The translations under genes and the position numbers were made by a program. From Verrucomicrobiales bacterium (GTDB taxonomy: Bacteria > Verrucomicrobiota > Verrucomicrobiia > Limisphaerales > Palsa-1400), in assembly GCA_028293405.1 (NCBI GenBank), contig JAQGOW010000669.1:1-9266 (forward strand): 9,266 nt of DNA. The letters are read 5' to 3'. Under the pieces are notes generated by a model. That model was not told the origin of the DNA. It searched no databases and was given only the letters and a program-made list of their open reading frames with translations. How positions within the stretch are numbered: position 1 is the first letter of the stretch; each line of letters begins with the position of its first letter. This document shows positions 1 through 5,855 of the stretch, in pieces.

Positions 1-661
1 CAGTTGTTGCAGCGGCGGTCGGCAAGACAGTGAGCACACCGGCAGTGAACTGCTGGTCCGGCGCGGTTTGTGCCAGCGCGCCTTCAACAAATGCGACAAC
101 GCGTTGGTGCAAAAGTTTCCGGCCGCGCGAGAGACGTTGCCGCACGGCTTCTTCGGTGAGATCAAGCGTTTCGGCGACGTGCGGGACGGATTGATGTTCG
201 CGATAAAACAGGACAAGTGCCTCGCGGTAGGGTTCCGGAATATGTTCGATCGCGTGCCAAAGAATGGCTTGCTCCTCTTTAGAGATGGCGTGACCGATTG
301 GGTCACCGGCAGCGACCGTGCTGGCCAAATTCTCATCGAGCTGATCGGAACCGGCGAGCGGGTTGCACGCTTGTTTGCGCACCGCATTTTGGATGAGATT
401 GCGTGCGATGCCGAATAGCCAGCTCTTGAACTTTGCCGGCTCTTTGAGATCGCGCAGTTTGCGCCAGGCGATGATGAAGGTTTCCTGCGCTAAGTCTTCG
501 CTTCGCGCGATGTCTCCGCACGCGCTGTAGGCGAAAGCCGAAATCGCGTTCTGGTATTTGGCGACGAGTTGGGCAAAGGCGTCGCGATCACCGCTAAGAA
601 CGGATTCAACCAGGCGCGCGTCGGGCAAAATGGGTTCAGCCGAGATAATGTCTGCAATCAT
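1..661 (-). CDS. ECF-type RNA polymerase sigma factor, 3' end beyond window
   Basis: This is a sigma-70 family, extracytoplasmic-function (ECF) sigma factor that would direct core RNA polymerase to a specific promoter set. I translated 220 codons by hand from the reverse strand; no stop occurs before the window edge, so the gene is partial. Region 2 spans about residues 26-97, with the core-binding helix SEDLAQETFIIAW (54-66) and the -10-binding segment KFKSWLFGIARNLIQNAVRK (77-96). Region 4 spans about 129-187, with a helix-turn-helix around VAETLDLTEEAVRQRLSRG (162-180). The ATG at 661-659 is well fixed, because an in-frame TAG lies three codons upstream. No strong Shine-Dalgarno site is seen. 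After residue 187 the chain continues (FVEGALAQTAPDQQF, then a mostly nonpolar run), as in Verrucomicrobia/Acidobacteria ECF factors fused to a C-terminal membrane domain; that extension is inferred, since it lies outside. The gene is divergent from the sulfatase. Family call is sure; target genes are unknown. Confidence 0.93.
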   Translation of the reverse strand, partial: MIADIISAEPILPDARLVESVLSGDRDAFAQLVAKYQNAISAFAYSACGDIARSEDLAQETFIIAWRKLRDLKEPAKFKSWLFGIARNLIQNAVRKQACNPLAGSDQLDENLASTVAAGDPIGHAISKEEQAILWHAIEHIPEPYREALVLFYREHQSVPHVAETLDLTEEAVRQRLSRGRKLLHQRVVAFVEGALAQTAPDQQFTAGVLTVLPTAAATT

Positions 662-697
662 ACTCAGCTAGTAAGTGTCGTGAAACGGGAAAGTGTG

Positions 698-713
698 ACC
701 GAAGTTCTTCGGT
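698..713. promoter_or_regulatory. 7-bp inverted repeat upstream of the sigma gene
   Basis: ACCGAAG and CTTCGGT flank a 2-base centre (TT), a perfect 7-bp inverted repeat 37 bp before the start codon of the leftward sigma gene. The position suits an operator or 5'-UTR hairpin. Read rightward it is followed by TTTT and could look like a short terminator, but no rightward gene ends here. A regulator binding site is inferred, not shown. Confidence 0.35.
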
Positions 714-900
714 TTTGGCGAAAGCATTGATGAAGACGAAGCAGGTTGTCCGTCGAACTACTGACCTACGACAGCCCGTTTCCGGCTTTCTTAGTAAAAA
801 CCTCAATCCACTAAGAAGCTTTAATTCAGCCAACGCACTACACTCAGCCGTATGTGTATTATCGAATCATTCACGCAAACGGCGACAGCCCGGAAAAAGG

Positions 901-1006
901 CTGGTGCGACTGACTGCGACAGCTACTGCGACTGGGGTGCGACTGAACTCCAATCAGTAGCACCTGGTCGCACCCAGTCGCACCCAGTAACACCCAGTCG
1001 CAGTAA
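901..1006. repeat. Opposed arrays of ~10-bp repeats (imperfect long inverted repeat)
   Basis: The right arm holds units starting at 957, 967, 977, 987 and a partial one at 997, exactly 10 bp apart, with consensus GTCGCACCCA. The left arm carries the reverse-complement core TGCGAC at 905, 915, 927 and 938 (spacing 10, 12, 11). The arms meet around a 7-nt loop (947-953): GGTGC-g-ACTGA pairs with TCAGT-a-GCACC, so the region can fold into a long imperfect hairpin or cruciform. It lies in the divergent region, about 94 bp before the sulfatase start and 240 bp from the sigma start. The near-helical spacing would place repeated half-sites on one face of the DNA, so an operator array, a dispersed genomic repeat or a transcribed hairpin are all possible. 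I do not recognise it as a named family. Confidence 0.7.
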
Positions 1007-1099
1007 CTTTTTTCGCCTCGTTTCGGCGAAGGTGCAGTTGCTCGTTTGCCAATCAACCCGTAACCAAAGGCATTCACCGTATGTCTTAGTTGACACGCC

Positions 1100-2500
1100 A
1101 TGACCTTACCGAAATCCACCCTCGTGATTGTATCAATCCTGGTTCTCACTCTGTCAGCCGCAAGGGCGGAGCCGGCAAAACCCAACGTCCTGTTCATCGT
1201 CTCCGACGACTTGAACATGCACTTGGCTTGCTATGGCGACAAAATTGTGAAGACCCCAAACCTTGATCGACTCGCTGCGCGCGGTGTCCGGTTCGATCGC
1301 GCCTACGCGCAATACCCGGTTTGTAACCCCTCGCGCACTTCCTTCCTCAGTGGCCTGCACGCCGAGACAACACACGTCATGGACCAAAAAACCATTTTGC
1401 GCGATTCCATGCCCAAAGTTGTGTACCTGCCCGAACACTTTCATTCCAACGGCTATTTCACGGCATCGATCGGCAAGATCCAACACCTCGGGCATCATGA
1501 TGCGCACTGGGACGTCGAGGATGGCGTCAGGGCCGGCGACTCCGATGACGAAGGCGACACATCTGCCAAACCCAAACGGCGACGCGCCAATCCGGCTGAT
1601 CGCAAAAAGCCCGGCGAACCGCCGTATTTTGTTTATCGTGCGACGGAAAACGACGACCCGGCAAACGAAGACACCGCCATTGCCGCGAAAGCGGTCGACG
1701 TTCTGCAAAAACACAAGGACCAACCATTCTTTATTGCCGTCGGTTTCCACAAACCACATGTCCCGCACGTCGCGCCGAAAAAATACTTCGACCTTTATCC
1801 ACTCGACAAAGTTGAACTCGTTAACGTCCCCGCCAACGACGCCGACGACATTCCAAAAGTCGCATTGAACAGCAAAAAGAATTACCAACCAGACATGCCG
1901 GAAAAGACCAAACGCGAAATCATTGCGTCATATCTCGCGTGCGTCTCCTATATGGATGCCCAGGTTGGACGAGTTCTGGACGAGTTGGATCGATTGAAGC
2001 TGAGCGACAAAACAATCGTCGTCTTTATTAGCGATCACGGCTGGCATTTCGGCGAACACAACTGGTGGGCCAAGGCCAGTCTATTTGAAGAATCCACGCA
2101 CGTGCCACTGATCGTAGCCGGTCCTGGAATCAACAGTGGAAAAACCTGTGCCCGCGTCGTTGAGTATTTAGATATCTATCCAACGATGTCGGAATTTTGT
2201 GGTCTGCCCAAACCGTTCCAAGGCGAAGGAAAGAGCTTCGTGCCGCTCCTCAACAATCCTGAGGCCCAATGGAACAAGGTCGCTTACACCTGCGAACATC
2301 GCGGTCCCACCACTGGACGCACCGTTAGAAACGAGCGCTATCGTTGCACCGAATGGAACGATGGAAAGGCGGGCATCGAATTATACGATCACGACAAAGA
2401 CCCGATGGAATATACGAACCTGGCGAAGCAAGCCGGCAGTAAGCAAGCGCTCGCTGACATGAAAGCATTATTGCACCGCGATTTCGCCGACAATCAATAG
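1100..2500 (+). CDS. Exported sulfatase, iduronate-2-sulfatase-like (family S1)
   Basis: This 466-residue protein belongs to the formylglycine-dependent type I sulfatases, which hydrolyse sulfate esters, often on sulfated polysaccharides. Residues 1-23 form a signal peptide (hydrophobic core VIVSILVLTLSAARA, likely cleavage before EPAKPN). Metal-binding DD is at 36-37 (FIVSDDLN). The formylglycine motif C-x-P-S-R is at 75-79 (CNPSRTSFLSG), with Cys75 to be converted by a formylglycine-generating enzyme. VGFHKPHVPH (214-223) is the histidine motif typical of iduronate-2-sulfatase-like members. SDHG (311-314) supplies the second metal pair, and Lys325 in WAKASLFEEST fits the substrate-site lysine. 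No key residue is missing and the length is normal. A charged, basic insert (about 145-175, including KPKRRR) is probably a surface loop. The ATG at 1100 is chosen because the signal peptide follows directly; no clear Shine-Dalgarno site is seen. Substrate is unknown: related enzymes in Verrucomicrobia act on sulfated glycans such as fucoidan, ulvan or mucins, but nothing here distinguishes them. Confidence 0.93.
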   Translation: MTLPKSTLVIVSILVLTLSAARAEPAKPNVLFIVSDDLNMHLACYGDKIVKTPNLDRLAARGVRFDRAYAQYPVCNPSRTSFLSGLHAETTHVMDQKTILRDSMPKVVYLPEHFHSNGYFTASIGKIQHLGHHDAHWDVEDGVRAGDSDDEGDTSAKPKRRRANPADRKKPGEPPYFVYRATENDDPANEDTAIAAKAVDVLQKHKDQPFFIAVGFHKPHVPHVAPKKYFDLYPLDKVELVNVPANDADDIPKVALNSKKNYQPDMPEKTKREIIASYLACVSYMDAQVGRVLDELDRLKLSDKTIVVFISDHGWHFGEHNWWAKASLFEESTHVPLIVAGPGINSGKTCARVVEYLDIYPTMSEFCGLPKPFQGEGKSFVPLLNNPEAQWNKVAYTCEHRGPTTGRTVRNERYRCTEWNDGKAGIELYDHDKDPMEYTNLAKQAGSKQALADMKALLHRDFADNQ

Positions 2501-2501
2501 C

Positions 2502-2606
2502 TTCACGTTACTGTGTAAAGCGATCCAAATCAACACCAACGCCGGCACCCTCAGCATCACCACTCCCGCCGCCGGAAATAACTTCTTCCGTCTGAACTCT
2601 CAATAA
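2502..2606 (+). pseudogene. Orphan C-terminal tail of a secreted protein (remnant)
   Basis: The frame ending at TAA 2604-2606 reads AIQINTNAGTLSITT (from 2520), then PAAGNNFFRLNSQ and stop. Short Thr/Ser/Asn-rich strands ending in FFRL plus a few residues resemble the C-termini of many large secreted Verrucomicrobia proteins (recalled family style, not a search result). The frame has no start codon of its own and stays open leftward only into the sulfatase end, out of its frame, so it cannot be an intact gene. The simplest reading is that a large exported protein was deleted, leaving its last ~28 codons. It could instead be chance. Confidence 0.4.
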
Positions 2607-2774
2607 AGGCCAACAGCTGGAAGCGATCTCTGTCCTCATTGCCGGACCGGCTAGTTTTCGGGGGCGCACGTTGATAACGCAAAGACCGCCTCAACAGGTC
2701 GAACGCGGGCAGTTGTCGGCAGCACGTGCACAAAATTGTTCGGTTTTTGGCTGCCACGGGGATTTACTAACTGG
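2607..2774. other. Intergenic stretch before the membrane-anchored sigma gene
   Basis: Together with the remnant above, this fills the 274-bp gap between the sulfatase and the next gene. It must hold the promoter of the sigma-factor pair, but I see no convincing -35/-10 pair, strong hairpin or T-tract. A TTG at 2736 would add 13 residues to the next gene; I did not choose it. Confidence 0.4.
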
Positions 2775-4208
2775 ATGGACGAAAATCAGCAGTTGCTGAC
2801 TGATTACATCGCAAACGGCTCGCAAGACGCCTTTCGCGAGCTGGTGGCGCGGTACATCAATTTTGTCTACTCAACAGCCCTGCGAATCGTCGGCGGTGAC
2901 ACCCATCTCGCGCAAGACGTTGCCCAAGATGTTTTTATCGCACTTGCACGAAAGGCTCACACCCTCAAACCCGGCGTGGCGTTGGGCGGTTGGCTTCACC
3001 AATGCACATATCACGTCGGCACGAGATCCGTTCGTTCGGAGCTGCGCCGTCGCGTCCGTGAAACCTCGGCAGCAGAAATGAACACGCCTGATGATTATCC
3101 AAATGTTCGAGACATCGCTCCATTGCTCGATGAGGCAATCACGCAACTGCCGGCAGACGATCGCGCAGCAATCCTCCTGCGGTTCTTTGAGCAGCAAGAC
3201 TTGCGCACGGTGGCAGCTGCAATCGGAAGCAGCGAGGATGCAGCCCGAATGCGAATTAATCGCGCGTTGGAAAAGTTGGCACTCATTCTAAAGCGCCAAG
3301 GAGTCACACTTTCAGCGGTGGCGTTAGTTGGTTTTTTGTCGACGCAGGCAGTGAGCGCCGCACCCGCCGGTCTTGCTACCAGCATAGCCGCGGCAGCCTT
3401 GGGAAAGTCTGCGACCACCCTGACCGCTGCGCTCCTTAAGCTTATGGTCACAACAAAAGTAAAAGTCGCAACGATCGGTTTGATCGCCGCAGGCATAACG
3501 ACGTCCGTTGTTATTGAGCTACAAACACAGGCAAAAGCCCGTGAACTGGACACCATCTCAAAGCTTCAGCAAATCCAAATTGCTGGATTAAACCGCGAAC
3601 GCGAACACCTTGTGCAGTTGGCGAGGGACACGCCCGAGGCAGCATTGCAGGCGCGGAAAGAGTTGCAACATCTCGGGAAGGAAATTGCACTGCTGCGGCC
3701 TAAAGCAGATCTCGCCGCTCGGCTAAGACAGGAAGAGCAACGGCTGAAATCAGAATTGGAGAAAGCCCGTGACGAATTGGTCCATCAGAAATTTACGAAT
3801 TATGACCGAACCGCATCGACCGACGAGCTGCGCGCCAAAACGGATTATTGCTCCCGCCTAATCACAGCTCGATGGGAGTATGCTTCCAAACACGGCGGCG
3901 TATTGGCATCCAATCTCAATGACGTAGTCGCCGAACTACCGCCCGAATATCAACATCGAACAGACCTAACACCAAACCAGTTCGAAGTCGTTTACCAGGG
4001 CACGACCAGTGGTATCGAGAAATACGCCCATGGCAACGAACTCATTCAAATAAAAGAACGAACACCTTGGCGAAACACTGATGGAAAGCTCGTACTGGTT
4101 TGGGGCACCCTCCGCGCACCTTCGAGTTCTTACTTTTGTCCGAAGAATGGCGATTTCTCTGAATGGGAAAGACAGCATACCGTGCCGTCAGGGGGCGATC
4201 CGCAATGA
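2775..4208 (+). CDS. Membrane-anchored ECF sigma factor with extracytoplasmic C-terminal domain
   Basis: This 477-residue protein is more than twice the length of a usual ECF factor. Region 2 is at 17-92 (DAFRELVARYINFVYSTALR; THLAQDVAQDVFIALARKA; GGWLHQCTYHVGTRSVRSELRR). Region 4 is at about 120-172 (AITQLPADDRAAILLRFFEQ; HTH around VAAAIGSSEDAARMRINRAL). A nonpolar Ala-rich stretch follows (178-222), then a transmembrane helix at about 230-248 (VATIGLIAAGITTSVVIEL), a coiled coil rich in Glu/Arg/Leu at 252-337, and a globular domain (341-477) with ARWEYASKHGGVLASNLNDV and NQFEVVYQG. With the sigma part in the cytoplasm, one helix puts the coiled coil and final domain outside. The FEVVYQG segment is familiar from fused Verrucomicrobia sigma factors. 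The ATG at 2775 is preferred over an upstream TTG (2736) because MDENQQLL leads directly into region 2. The stop overlaps the next ATG. I infer direct sensing of an envelope signal; target promoters are unknown. Confidence 0.88.
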   Translation: MDENQQLLTDYIANGSQDAFRELVARYINFVYSTALRIVGGDTHLAQDVAQDVFIALARKAHTLKPGVALGGWLHQCTYHVGTRSVRSELRRRVRETSAAEMNTPDDYPNVRDIAPLLDEAITQLPADDRAAILLRFFEQQDLRTVAAAIGSSEDAARMRINRALEKLALILKRQGVTLSAVALVGFLSTQAVSAAPAGLATSIAAAALGKSATTLTAALLKLMVTTKVKVATIGLIAAGITTSVVIELQTQAKARELDTISKLQQIQIAGLNREREHLVQLARDTPEAALQARKELQHLGKEIALLRPKADLAARLRQEEQRLKSELEKARDELVHQKFTNYDRTASTDELRAKTDYCSRLITARWEYASKHGGVLASNLNDVVAELPPEYQHRTDLTPNQFEVVYQGTTSGIEKYAHGNELIQIKERTPWRNTDGKLVLVWGTLRAPSSSYFCPKNGDFSEWERQHTVPSGGDPQ

Positions 4209-5065
4209 AGTTGATTCGCGTCATGTTGATTGCTTGCGCTGTCATGTTTGCGGTTGGCAGCCCGTTCGTCGTAAGGCGCGTGGCAATCCGCAATCTGCAG
4301 TCCACCGAGCAAACAGTACGACAGCAGGCGCTCCAACTTACGAACCTAACGAAAGAATCGACGTATCTCTCGAACATCGTGCAATCGATTGAAAGCTCGA
4401 ACGCGTTATCGCAAACAGAGACTATGAAGTTAGCGCATCTGCGACTTGAGGCAGCGAAGCTTCAGACTTCGGTGGGCCAGATGGAGGAACTGCAACGCAG
4501 AATCGATCGCCTGCGCGACCGATTAACGGACGCAGCAGCAGAACGGCAGAATGGTGTCGAAACCGATACTGCACTGTTGAAAGACGTCATGGAGCACCGC
4601 GAAGAGCGGCTGCTACGCATGAAACGTTGGCTTGAAAATACACCTGAGCAATCCTATCCGGAACTCCAGTTCCTTAAAACAGAAGAGTGGCTGAACGCAA
4701 TGGTCCGCCCGCTCATCGCTGAAGATGACTTTCAGGCAGCAGCCAGCCTGCTACGATTCACGGCAGCTGATACGTTCGGCACGAAAATGTTCACGGCAGT
4801 TCGCAATTATGCCAAGGCAAACAATGGTCAGTTTCCTCGCGATGCATTCGATCTTAAACCCTATCTACCATCCGATATTCCCAACCTCGACCGGATGCTT
4901 GAACGGTACGCGGTGATTCCCACCGCGACGCTTCCGCAGATGTTTGTCTCCATGTTCGGCAGCGACTCGGTCATCGCACCACGGGAGCGCCTTAGCCGGT
5001 ATGACAATCGTGTGATAGTCGGTTTGACCAACATATCCCGTGGTGTGCCGTGGGATATGAAGTAA
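4205..5065 (+). CDS. Single-pass membrane coiled-coil protein, partner of the adjacent sigma factor
   Basis: This 286-residue protein has an N-terminal membrane anchor (3-23, IRVMLIACAVMFAVGSPFVV), a long coiled coil (about 31-113, with heptad-like MEELQRRIDRLRDRL), and a C-terminal domain (140-286) containing WLENTPEQSYPELQFLKTEEWLNA and YAKANNGQFP. I recall similar unnamed proteins next to fused sigma factors in Verrucomicrobia, but no function is established. The start is set at the ATG at 4205, which overlaps the sigma-gene stop as ATGA and implies translational coupling; a start 14 codons earlier (4163) would lie inside the sigma gene and push the anchor away from the N-terminus. Its segment 196-225 aligns without gaps to residues 364-393 of the sigma protein (T-A, Y-A, G, D, L-P shared), so both may carry the same domain type, possibly pseudopilin-like. 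I infer that the two associate in the membrane through their coiled coils. Confidence 0.82.
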   Translation: MKLIRVMLIACAVMFAVGSPFVVRRVAIRNLQSTEQTVRQQALQLTNLTKESTYLSNIVQSIESSNALSQTETMKLAHLRLEAAKLQTSVGQMEELQRRIDRLRDRLTDAAAERQNGVETDTALLKDVMEHREERLLRMKRWLENTPEQSYPELQFLKTEEWLNAMVRPLIAEDDFQAAASLLRFTAADTFGTKMFTAVRNYAKANNGQFPRDAFDLKPYLPSDIPNLDRMLERYAVIPTATLPQMFVSMFGSDSVIAPRERLSRYDNRVIVGLTNISRGVPWDMK

Positions 5066-5099
5066 AGCGTCCGAAACACCGCATCGAAATTCCCAATTT

Positions 5100-5157
5100 C
5101 TGCGCACCTAGCCTCCAGCGGCGGCAGCGCAGATGCATTTACATTGCGGAGTAATGC
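5100..5157. other. Two weak hairpins after the sigma/partner pair
   Basis: CTGCGC (5100-5105) can pair with GCGCAG (5127-5132) over a 21-nt loop. GCATTTAC (5135-5142) pairs with GTAATGC (5151-5157) as seven pairs with one bulged T and an 8-nt loop. Neither is followed by a T-tract, so an intrinsic terminator is not supported; a 3' mRNA structure is possible. Outside these, 5066-5258 shows nothing I can name. Confidence 0.25.
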
Positions 5158-5258
5158 TGCGGAAAATACGCTCGTTCAAAGAAACAGCCACTAAAACGAA
5201 CAGGGAAAGTTTTCCTGCTTTAACGTTCGCTTATGAGATTAGGTGGAAAAAGGAGCAC

Positions 5259-5360
5259 ATGATAATAGTTAGGCGCATTCGGGAGCTTTGCTGTGGGTTG
5301 TCCGTCCAACAGAGTATGAAAACAGGCTTTACCTTTCCGCGTTGGGCGCGAAGGCGGTAA
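5259..5360 (+). CDS. Possible 33-codon small ORF before the membrane-protein gene
   Basis: An AAGGAG (5250-5255), the best Shine-Dalgarno-like site in the window, lies 3 nt before ATG 5259. The reading frame encodes 33 residues, basic and ending MKTGFTFPRWARRR, and stops 7 bp before the next start. The spacing is shorter than ideal. It could be a leader peptide coupling translation to the downstream gene, or a decayed gene start: the last 14 residues look like the basic N-terminus of a Verrucomicrobia prepilin that stops where the FTLIE-type segment would begin. The same frame is open upstream to 5133, with no better start. No function can be assigned. Confidence 0.25.
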   Translation: MIIVRRIRELCCGLSVQQSMKTGFTFPRWARRR

Positions 5361-5367
5361 CACCCAT

Positions 5368-5853
5368 ATGTTGTTCTCCGTGGTAATCGTCGCGTTGGTC
5401 GGAGGTGCAGTCGTTTCCTATTTGAATGGCAATCGTGTCTGGCCGTCCCTGGTTTTGATCGCTGGTCTTGTCCTGGTCTTTTTAACTCTTTTGGGCAAGG
5501 GACCGTTTGTTACTATAGCCGGCCTTGCTGCTTTGGCAGCCGCAAGCTGGATCGGCAATAATCTCGATACCAGCCATGTTGAGCGTGCGATTGCGGGACA
5601 AGCCGTCTGTTGTGCGATTTTGGCTCTCGTGGTGCTTGGTTTCTCCGTAAATTTTTGGCTGGTAACCAAGCTTGGTCAACCTAGGTCACTTACTGCGCCG
5701 GCCGTCGATGACCCTGATCCTTGGCGCGTCGCCGAGTCTCTTCAAGTGACTTATTATGCCTTTTTACCATTGTTTAGCGTTGCACTGCTCCTACTGGCTT
5801 TGCGGTTTTGGGTGCAGCTGAGAAAACGTCGGCAACCGACGGAATGCGACTAA
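5368..5853 (+). CDS. Five-helix inner-membrane protein of unknown function
   Basis: This 161-residue hydrophobic protein has predicted helices at about 2-19, 25-42, 46-62, 74-99 and 129-151, with a short polar loop 100-127 (containing DDPDPWRVAESLQ) and a basic C-terminus (LRKRRQ). The helix count and positive tail suggest the C-terminus is cytoplasmic; this is inferred from charge only. I recognise no family or catalytic motif. The ATG at 5368 opens directly into the first helix. The stop is 2 bp from the next ATG (5856), so it is almost certainly co-transcribed and probably translationally coupled with the secreted WD40 gene, for which it could be an anchor or export partner. Confidence 0.72.
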   Translation: MLFSVVIVALVGGAVVSYLNGNRVWPSLVLIAGLVLVFLTLLGKGPFVTIAGLAALAAASWIGNNLDTSHVERAIAGQAVCCAILALVVLGFSVNFWLVTKLGQPRSLTAPAVDDPDPWRVAESLQVTYYAFLPLFSVALLLLALRFWVQLRKRRQPTECD

Positions 5854-5855
5854 GT

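Noticed and set aside
68..418. 116-codon rightward ORF opposite the left-edge sigma gene
   Set aside because: The leftward frame encodes clear sigma regions 2 and 4; this is its antisense shadow.
744..758. 15-bp near-repeat of GGTTGTCCGTCGAAC at 5296-5310 (one mismatch)
   Set aside because: A rough estimate gives about one to two such pairs by chance in a window of this size, and the flanks do not match.
1090..1095. TTGACA as a -35 box
   Set aside because: It ends 4 bp before the sulfatase ATG, leaving no room for a -10 box or ribosome site upstream of that start.
871..1218. 115-codon leftward ORF covering the decamer arrays
   Set aside because: Its translation is mostly repeat-derived (SHPSRSSCRSQSH type), and it overlaps the start of the well-supported sulfatase on the other strand.
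1154..1888. 244-codon leftward ORF opposite the sulfatase
   Set aside because: It lies antisense to the catalytic motifs of the sulfatase and its composition looks like a shadow frame.
5266..5273. GTTAGGCG near 5268, and a similar TTAGGCGG near 8090, as integron attC ends
   Set aside because: No matching RYYYAAC partner or folded attC arms could be found at either place, and no integrase is present.
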